From positions 1 to 17,578 of the forward strand of contig JAISLM010000115.1 of NCBI GenBank assembly GCA_031290855.1: a stretch of DNA of 17,578 bases, read 5' to 3'. The notes under the pieces are model-generated. The model had not been told where the DNA came from, searched no databases, and saw nothing but the letters and a program-made list of their open reading frames with translations. A program made the position numbers and the translations under genes. Below, one piece after another: positions 13,114 through 17,578 of the stretch (positions are counted from its first letter, which is position 1; the number at the start of each line of letters is the position of its first letter). Source of the DNA: Spirochaetaceae bacterium (GTDB lineage: Bacteria > Spirochaetota > Spirochaetia > Treponematales > Breznakiellaceae).

Positions 13114-14886
13114 TTGCCCGTGAACAGATCCAAACAAAAAGCCGCGCTTAAAACCGCCTGCGTCGCCGGGGTCCTCGTTCTGCTGCTCTTCCTGTGCCTC
13201 ACGCTGGGGACTTCCTTTCTTGCGGGGAAGGGCGTCTTTCCCGCCCCAAAAAGCGGGTCGCCCGCGGATTTTTACGATAAGCTGCAACTTTTAGACAATG
13301 TTTTGTCGATGGAGGGCGTGAACGGTGGCTTGAACCATGTCCATGCCGGTAATTTGCTGGCGGAGCTTCAAAAGTCGGCTGTGGGGGCCGAGGCATGGCT
13401 CTCGCTGCTGAAACGTTACAGGGCGCTCGCAAAGGAGTTTCCGCGGTACGCCGAAACTTACCGCGCCGCAACGGGTCTGGCACGGGGCAAATACCCGCAC
13501 TCCGCCCTGATTGCCGCGTTGTCCGCCGAGGCCGTTGCGGCGGACGCGGACGCCTCCGCCGGCGTAAGGGCCGCGGAGAACGTGAAGGCGGCACGGCTGC
13601 TCGGCGAAAGCGGGCCTCTCTCGGCGGCATCTTTCTTTCCACTCGCTTTCTGCCTGTACGCCGCCGCGGATAGTTTCGATACGCCGGCTTCCGCCCTCGC
13701 CGTTGACCGGGTTGAGGCGCTGTTCGACGCTTTCACCGGAGCCAGGCGGGATGCCTCCGGCGGCGGGCTTGCCGAGCGGGCGAGGGAGGCTATGCTTGTT
13801 GACGCGGCCCTTTTGAAGATATTGGACGGCAGGATCGCGGAGGCGGCGGCGGGCCTTGCACGGCTGGATCCCCGCAGGGTTTTGCGGCCCGAAACCGCCT
13901 CGTTTATCGCCAGCTATTCTTTCGACTTCGCGAACCTCCGCGTCGCGGCGGAGCTTTGGGCAAAGACCGGAAGCGAAAAAGACCTGTCCCGCGCCGCTTC
14001 CGCGCTCTATCTGGCGGGCGAGACGGAGGAGGCCAGGCGTTTGTGGCTGATGCTGGCGGAAAATGTCTCTGACGGCGGCGAAAGCATCCGTGGGGAAGCC
14101 GCCTCGCGGGACAAGGTTCTGTACAATTTGGCGGCGACGTCGGCGGGCGACGGCGAAAAGGCACGCTTCCTTGAACAACTGCTTGCCGGGAGCGAAAACG
14201 GCGAGTACGACCGCGCCACGGTAAACATGGGACTTGTGATGTACACCCGCCTTTTGCCGGAGGATCGCGTGCGCGCGATCCTGGCCGGCTACCCGTTTAC
14301 CGGGGTGTCGGCGCTTCTCGATCTGGAATACCTGCGCCGCCGCCTAGAAACGATGCCGCCGGACCGCGTTGTTGCGGAAACGTGGCTGCTGCTGAACCGC
14401 CATCCCGCCGATGAACGGATCTACCGCTGGGCCGCGTGGTTCTTTGAGTACCAGCGCCGCTACGAGGACCTCTCCGCCCTGCAACATTTCGCGGCGCAAA
14501 ACCGGGTGGAAAGTCCGGCCTTGGCGTTTCACAGGGCCTTGCAGCTCGTGAGGGACGGGAACATAAAAGAGGGCGCGTCTTTGCTTGAAAGCGCCGGGGG
14601 TATCCCGGCCTGGCAACGTTACGCGAACATGGCGCGGCTTCTGTACGCCCGCCGCGAGTTTGCCGCCTCGCTGCGCTGTTGGGAGGATGCGGCGGCGATG
14701 CTCCCCGCGGACGCTTCCCCCTTTCTCCGCGCCGCCGGCGCCCGGATCTACCTTTGGATGGCGCAATGCAGGCGCGTTCAGGGCGGCAAGCCGGAGGATG
14801 TCCGCCGCGATCTGGAACGCGCCTACGCCCTCGACAGCGAAAACATCGACGTCCGCCTCTCTTTACGCAAGCTCGCCCCCCGCTAA
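13114..14886 (+). CDS. Membrane-anchored TPR-like repeat protein (function unknown)
   Basis: The 590-residue protein has a basic head (VNRSKQK), one hydrophobic helix (about 14-36) acting as an uncleaved anchor or signal, and then about 540 residues of Ala/Leu/Arg-rich helical repeats with TPR-like spacing (for example AGETEEARRLWLMLAE and RREFAASLRCWEDAAAM). No catalytic motif is seen. The domain would lie on the periplasmic side and probably scaffolds envelope proteins. TTG 13114 has AAAGG 6 nt upstream; an in-frame GTG at 13120 is the alternative. It follows trkA by 9 nt and is probably translated from the same message. A functional tie to K+ transport is not shown by the sequence. Confidence 0.75.
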   Translation: MPVNRSKQKAALKTACVAGVLVLLLFLCLTLGTSFLAGKGVFPAPKSGSPADFYDKLQLLDNVLSMEGVNGGLNHVHAGNLLAELQKSAVGAEAWLSLLKRYRALAKEFPRYAETYRAATGLARGKYPHSALIAALSAEAVAADADASAGVRAAENVKAARLLGESGPLSAASFFPLAFCLYAAADSFDTPASALAVDRVEALFDAFTGARRDASGGGLAERAREAMLVDAALLKILDGRIAEAAAGLARLDPRRVLRPETASFIASYSFDFANLRVAAELWAKTGSEKDLSRAASALYLAGETEEARRLWLMLAENVSDGGESIRGEAASRDKVLYNLAATSAGDGEKARFLEQLLAGSENGEYDRATVNMGLVMYTRLLPEDRVRAILAGYPFTGVSALLDLEYLRRRLETMPPDRVVAETWLLLNRHPADERIYRWAAWFFEYQRRYEDLSALQHFAAQNRVESPALAFHRALQLVRDGNIKEGASLLESAGGIPAWQRYANMARLLYARREFAASLRCWEDAAAMLPADASPFLRAAGARIYLWMAQCRRVQGGKPEDVRRDLERAYALDSENIDVRLSLRKLAPR

Positions 14887-14900
14887 AAGCCCTCCCAGCG

Positions 14901-14913
14901 CCCGCCCGGCGGG
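14901..14913. terminator. Weak hairpin after the TPR gene
   Basis: CCCGCC-c-GGCGGG lies 14 nt after the stop codon at 14886. No T-run follows, and the loop is a single base, so it is at best an imperfect or Rho-assisted stop. The rest of the gap to 14984 holds a TGG trinucleotide run (about 14938-14953) and a TCCG repeat. Confidence 0.3.
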
Positions 14914-14984
14914 TTCCATCCACCGCGTTCAGGTTTATGGTGGTGGTGGTGGTGTGGGGGCTTACGGGTCCGTCCGTCCGCCGT

Positions 14985-15221
14985 CTAGTCCGCCAGCAGT
15001 TCTCTGGCTAGCGCGGTAATTCTTTGCCGCAGGCGGCTGGACCGCGACTTTGCGGCGGACAGGCTTATGTCAAGCCGGACGGCTACCTCCCTGAGCGGGC
15101 GCTTTTGCCGGAAAGCAAGTTCCGGCATCTCAGCCTCCTTCGGCCTGATAGCCTTCCCGATCGCGGCGGCGGCCTGCTGGGATGTCGCGGCTCTTTCCGC
15201 AGGCGCGGACTCACGCCGCAT
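14985..15221 (-). pseudogene. Short ORF or remnant ending in a sigma-region-4-like helix-turn-helix
   Basis: A 78-codon frame opens at ATG 15221, overlapping the end of the truncated ABC ATPase ORF by 11 nt in another frame. Its last 40 residues (LREVAVRLDISLSAAKSR followed by SSRLRQRI) look like the region 4.2 helix-turn-helix of ECF or SigZ-like sigma factors. Its first part (PAE..TSQQAAAAIGKAI) loosely recalls the ABC signature segment PxxLSGGxxQRxAIARAI but lacks LSGGQ. It could be (a) the frameshifted and decayed 3' part of the ATPase, (b) the tail of a deleted sigma-factor gene joined to it, or (c) a small coupled regulator. I favour a deletion junction; confidence is low. Confidence 0.3.
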
Positions 15222-15630
15222 GGGGCGAGAGCATCCCCACCTTTTCAAGCAGGATGAAGACACTGCCTTCAACATCCCCCTCGCGCTTAAAAAGGAACCA
15301 GGGGATGCTGACATTGTCAAACACGGTGAAGTTCGACAGGAGACTCTGGCCCTGCGGCACATAGCCGATCTTTTCGTTGCGTAGGAACGACGCTTCCTTG
15401 TCAGACAGGCAGTGGATGTCGTGCCCCTCAAAGAGAACCGTTCCCGCTGTGGGGCGGAGTAGGCCGGCGCTGATGTTGAGGAGGGTGCTTTTCCCGCTTC
15501 CGCTCCTCCCGATGATGCTGATAAAGTCGCCGGGCCCGGCGGAAAGGTTCGCGCCATTCACCGCGTAAAAGTTTCTCCCTCCGCGCTTGTACACTTTTGT
15601 CAATTCGTTAAGTTCAAGAAGCTCCGTCAT
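15211..15630 (-). pseudogene. ABC transporter ATP-binding protein, truncated (MacB/LolD type)
   Basis: The 139-residue frame begins like a full MacB/LolD-type ATPase. It has a standard beta-strand start (LLELNELTKVYKRGG), Walker A GRSGSGKST (41-49) and the Q-loop in GYVPQGQSL (Gln93). It stops at TGA 15211-15213 just after LLEKVGMLS, where the LSGGQ signature, Walker B and H-loop should follow. Family members are usually about 220-240 residues. No other frame downstream supplies a Walker B motif, so a single frameshift does not repair it. Its ATG overlaps the stop of the permease gene by 4 nt (ATGA), a sign of former or present coupling. ATP binding without hydrolysis is possible, but a dead gene is more likely. 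Confidence 0.75.
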
Positions 15631-16847
15631 TCGCCCTCCCGCATCGTAAAGTACGTTTCCGCCCCGCTTATACGCAGCGCCGAATAGAGGGAGGCAAGGG
15701 ACCCGGCCAGAACCGCGAGCGCGAGACTTCCCAGGGCGAACAGGACTATCGTTGGAAGGGGCGCGTCAAGGTAGGGGAGTTCCAGGCGCTCGCTTATCAG
15801 CGTACTGAACGGGAAGATCACGAGGCTTGCGAGAAATATCCCCAGCACGCCGCCGGCTATGCAGGCAAGGGAAGATTCGCCCAGCACGATACCGGCCAGC
15901 TTCCCCCGCGTGGCCCCCAGGATACGCAGCACGGCGAACTCCTTTTTACGCTCGTGGATCGAGCCGGAGAACACCGCCGCCAGCACGATCAGGGACAGCG
16001 CCCAGAGCGCGGCGGAGAAAACGCGGATATAGCGCGCAAGGCCGCCAAGCGCCGCCGCGATGCTGGAAAAGATACTCTCCGACACAACGACATCCACGCC
16101 GTCAATTTCCTGGTCTATCGCCAGGGCAAGCCGGGCCGCGGACGCCGGCGGCCCGGCCTTTGCAAGCACGACGGAAACGGCCCCCCGCCGCAGTTCCTTT
16201 TCCTGCTCGTCCAAAAAGCCGTAACCCTCGGCGCGGGCCCGCCCGATCATAAGCCTCATCGTGTTCATAGTCATGAAGATCGAGGTGTCAAGCCCGCTCG
16301 CGCTCCTTGAAAGCCTGGCGGCCACCGGGTAGAAATTCCCCAACAGCCTTATCGTGTCGTCCCCCCGGACCGTGATCCGGCTGCCGACCACTACCTGCCC
16401 GTCTTCCACCGACCTGCTGTACTTTTCGGATATCCAGGGCTGTATCACAAAATCCGTACGGGGGTCATACGCGATAAGCTGAACCATCGCGTCACAGCAG
16501 TCTTCCGCGAGGGACGTAAGGAAGAACTGGGGGCTGGCGCAGGCTATGCCCTCGGTCCGGGCAACCTTGTCTACAACGTCCGCGTCGAAGTAAAAATAGT
16601 TGAGCGACCCGCGAAGCAATATCGCCTGGGCCTTTTTGGAGCTTCCCGCGGGGACGACCATCAGGTCGGCGCCGAAGCGCTTGGTTATCGCGGCCAGGCC
16701 CTGCCGCAGGTTCAAGGCAAGCACGGCCCCGCCAAAAAGCGTAAAAGACAGAACCGCCGCCACCACCACAAGGCAGGCCGTGCGGACAGGCCTTGCCCTT
16801 AGATTCCCCAGCGACAGCGCGCCCGCATTCAAAATCTTTTTATTCAT
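15627..16847 (-). CDS. FtsX/MacB-type ABC transporter permease
   Basis: The 406-residue membrane protein has the four-helix FtsX/MacB plan: a first helix near 23-46, a large extracytoplasmic domain (about 47-270), and three further helices near 275-295, 318-346 and 365-388. The cytosolic loop after helix 2 contains HERKKEFAVLRILGATRGK (298-316), the coupling segment typical of the family. The outer domain carries an adjacent Cys pair (117-118), followed by VQLIAYDPRTDFVIQPWI; this may form a disulfide or bind metal, which is inference. Such permeases move lipoproteins, peptides or other substrates by mechanotransmission. ATG 16847 has AGGGAG 8 nt upstream. The next gene is its ATPase, which is truncated, so the pair may be inactive unless another ATPase serves it. 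Confidence 0.85.
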   Translation of the reverse strand: MNKKILNAGALSLGNLRARPVRTACLVVVAAVLSFTLFGGAVLALNLRQGLAAITKRFGADLMVVPAGSSKKAQAILLRGSLNYFYFDADVVDKVARTEGIACASPQFFLTSLAEDCCDAMVQLIAYDPRTDFVIQPWISEKYSRSVEDGQVVVGSRITVRGDDTIRLLGNFYPVAARLSRSASGLDTSIFMTMNTMRLMIGRARAEGYGFLDEQEKELRRGAVSVVLAKAGPPASAARLALAIDQEIDGVDVVVSESIFSSIAAALGGLARYIRVFSAALWALSLIVLAAVFSGSIHERKKEFAVLRILGATRGKLAGIVLGESSLACIAGGVLGIFLASLVIFPFSTLISERLELPYLDAPLPTIVLFALGSLALAVLAGSLASLYSALRISGAETYFTMREGE

Positions 16848-16892
16848 AATAAACGCTCCCTGTGAACATATAGTCCAATGAGTTAGATAATG

Positions 16893-17050
16893 GAGGCTGT
16901 TCCAAAACTTCAGTTTTGGGGAGACAAGCTTCGCTTGTCCAGCAACCTTTAAAAAACGCGGTTTTGCAAGGCTTTAGCCTGAAAAACTTCAAGAGCCTGG
17001 TCCAAAACCGTGCGCTTTAGCGCACAGTCAATTAGTTTTGGAACAGGCTC
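16893..17050. mobile_element. Complete 158-bp MITE-like element with terminal inverted repeats and 4-bp target duplication
   Basis: The left end GAGGCTGTTCCAAAACT (16893-16909) and right end AGTTTTGGAACAGGCTC (17034-17050) are inverted repeats with one mismatch in 17. AATG lies on both sides (16889-16892 and 17051-17054). Inside are GACAAGC-ttc-GCTTGTC (16923-16939), AGGCT-tt-AGCCT, and GTGCGCT-tt-AGCGCAC (17010-17025). No ORF is present, so a transposase in trans is needed. It sits about 30 bp upstream of the permease ribosome binding site and may have displaced or supplied that gene's promoter. From 16948 onward it matches window positions 1-117. Confidence 0.8.
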
Positions 17051-17054
17051 AATG

Positions 17055-17203
17055 CTCACAAGAAAAAGCGCTTGTGTCAACAGCGTTTAAATGAATTGAA
17101 GCGATCCGCGGGATATGCCCGGCCTCAAACAGAACACGGATTTTGCCCGCCGGCCCTGGGGGTGAACTTATCACTTATTAACGACAAGCACTGTTTTTCC
17201 AGC
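17055..17203. other. Gap without a supported gene
   Basis: Between the MITE-like element and the ncRNA promoter I see only a small inverted repeat (CACAAG 17057-17062 with CTTGTG 17071-17076) and no ORF with a ribosome binding site. Confidence 0.4.
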
Positions 17204-17232
17204 TTGACAAACAGCTACGCCTCCGCTACACT
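17204..17232 (+). promoter_or_regulatory. Strong promoter of the candidate ncRNA
   Basis: A perfect TTGACA (17204-17209), a 17-nt spacer and TACACT (17227-17232) predict a start at about 17239. It is among the best sigma-70-like promoters in the window and precedes a region with no convincing ORF. Confidence 0.65.
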
Positions 17233-17238
17233 ATAAAA

Positions 17239-17419
17239 ACACCGGACGGAACAGGATCGCGCACTTACGGCATGAAGCCGGGCGCGGCAGGCTCCGGTGG
17301 TTTGAAACAGTGGATTTTGGGGACGGACATGACGTTCGTCCCGCAGGGTTGAAGCCCGGTTACCCGTTGAAGGAAGGCGCGTCGCGTCCGTCCCCCACGG
17401 AGCCGGGTTTTTGTTTTTT
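17239..17419 (+). ncRNA. Candidate structured small RNA, possibly 6S RNA
   Basis: A unit of about 180 nt runs from the promoter above to a T5GT6 tract. The ends pair: AAAC(a)CCGG (17237-17245) with CCGGGTTT (17403-17410). Further in, GGA (17254-17256) pairs with TCC (17387-17389), and CGCGC (17258-17262) with GCGCG (17377-17381). The centre is a strong hairpin (17320-17328 with 17334-17342, 9 bp including one G-T, 5-nt loop) centred at 17331, almost exactly mid-transcript. This rod shape, the length and the closed ends match 6S RNA, which mimics open promoter DNA and binds the RNA polymerase housekeeping holoenzyme. Primary sequence alone does not prove it. The only internal reading frame from ATG 17272 is 26 codons with no ribosome binding site. 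A non-6S sRNA or a long leader for the gene at 17451 are the alternatives. Confidence 0.5.
17355..17419 (+). terminator. Intrinsic terminator of the candidate ncRNA
   Basis: CCCGGTT (17355-17361) can pair with AGCCGGG (17401-17407), and CCGT-ccccc-ACGG (17388-17400) forms a local hairpin. TTTTTGTTTTTT (17408-17419) follows directly. The GC-rich stem with a long U-tract is typical of intrinsic termination. Confidence 0.65.
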
Positions 17420-17450
17420 GGATACGGGAGGGGGTTTTTAGGAGGGGCCG

Positions 17451-17578
17451 ATGATGCGCCTGAAACATATTGATTATCCCGGAAAAGCGGCCTTTGAGGG
17501 GCGTTTTCCCGAAAAACGCGCCCGCGTAACGGCCCTTGCACCACCACCACCAACACACACACACACACACACACACAC
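17451..17578 (+). CDS. 5' end of an unidentified gene, cut by the window edge
   Basis: AGGAGG (17440-17445) lies 5 nt before ATG 17451 and 8 nt before a second in-frame ATG at 17454. The frame stays open to the edge: MMRLKHIDYPGKAAFEGRFP, then EKRARVTALAPPPP and a Thr-His run encoded by (AC)n. I do not recognise the protein. The strong ribosome binding site and open frame support a real start. The proline and Thr-His stretches come from CCA and AC microsatellites and may be sequencing or assembly artefacts at the contig end. It would be the gene just downstream of the ncRNA and could be reached by read-through from its promoter. Confidence 0.45.
   Translation, partial: MMRLKHIDYPGKAAFEGRFPEKRARVTALAPPPPTHTHTHTH
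17539..17578. repeat. CAC trinucleotide run merging into an (AC)13 microsatellite at the window end
   Basis: Four CAC units (17539-17550) are followed by CA and then 13 AC dinucleotides up to the last base. Such long dinucleotide runs are unusual in bacteria and are a common reason for contig breaks; slippage here would shift the frame of the gene that starts at 17451. Confidence 0.85.

Noticed and set aside
14981..15630. Single frameshift in an otherwise complete ABC ATPase
   Set aside because: I translated all three minus frames after codon 139; none contains LSGGQ or a Walker B motif, so one indel cannot restore the gene.
17272..17352. 26-codon ORF inside the candidate ncRNA (MKPGAAGSGG...)
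   Set aside because: No Shine-Dalgarno, and its ATG is in the loop of a CGGC/GCCG hairpin; RNA structure explains the region better.
17215..17576. Two minus-strand frames beginning MCVCVCV
   Set aside because: They start inside the (GT)n microsatellite and cross the candidate ncRNA and its terminator in antisense; codon content is repeat-driven.
1..17578. tRNA, rRNA or tmRNA genes
   Set aside because: No cloverleaf with GTTCGA-type T-loop and CCA end, and no conserved rRNA segment, was seen on either strand.

Overview
The window is GC-rich and gene-dense. It most resembles a chromosomal contig from a termite-gut-type Treponema or a related anaerobic spirochaete. That placement is inference: it rests on the gene set (a RACo-type corrinoid activator, a lipoprotein with GGGVY/F-M-GG-x-I-x-x-N beta-helix repeats, TPR surface proteins, a spirochaete-like long PGK) and on intergenic DNA full of short palindromes. 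No rRNA, tRNA or marker gene is present to prove it. The left edge lies inside a repeat that recurs at 16.9-17.05 kb, and the right edge lies in an (AC)n microsatellite, so the window is probably a whole contig broken at repeats.

Layout. 1-352: repeat DNA (end of a MITE-like element, three mini-hairpins, a 45-bp repeat, a terminator). 353-2314 (-): RACo-type [2Fe-2S]/ASKHA corrinoid activator. 2315-2724: its promoter, a second 45-bp repeat and a 36-bp perfect palindrome with a 4-bp target duplication. 2725-5358 (-): class A penicillin-binding protein, apparently read from a leaderless promoter. 5359-6013: strongly folded repeat DNA. 6014-7036 (+): beta-helix lipoprotein. 7086-11820 (-): three-gene operon running pgk, then a secreted TPR/EF-hand-like protein, then an HtrA-like lipoprotein protease. 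11821-12390: divergent promoters around 2.8 copies of a 133-bp tandem repeat. 12391-14886 (+): TrkA/KtrA-type K+ channel regulator followed by a membrane-anchored TPR protein. 14985-16847 (-): FtsX/MacB-type ABC permease overlapping an ATPase gene that stops before its signature and Walker B motifs. 16893-17050: a complete 158-bp MITE-like element. About 17204-17419 (+): a free-standing promoter-to-terminator unit without a convincing ORF that folds as a rod (6S-like ncRNA candidate). 17451-end (+): start of a gene cut by the window edge.

How the genes fit together. PGK is the only central-metabolism gene. The activator points to corrinoid-dependent methyl transfer (acetogenesis or demethylation), although no methyltransferase or CO-dehydrogenase subunit lies nearby. 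Most other genes belong to the cell envelope: peptidoglycan synthesis, surface lipoproteins, periplasmic proteolysis, K+ homeostasis and a MacB-like transporter.

Most notable. (1) A small non-autonomous element family: inverted ends GAGGCTGTTCCAAAACT / AGTTTTGGAACAGGCTC, 4-bp target duplications, and an interior built of mini-hairpins that come and go as units. (2) A RACo gene bracketed by nested direct repeats. (3) The candidate 6S-like RNA. (4) The 133-bp tandem array between divergent pgk and trkA. (5) The truncated ABC ATPase. (6) An Asp in place of the substrate-binding Arg of PGK.
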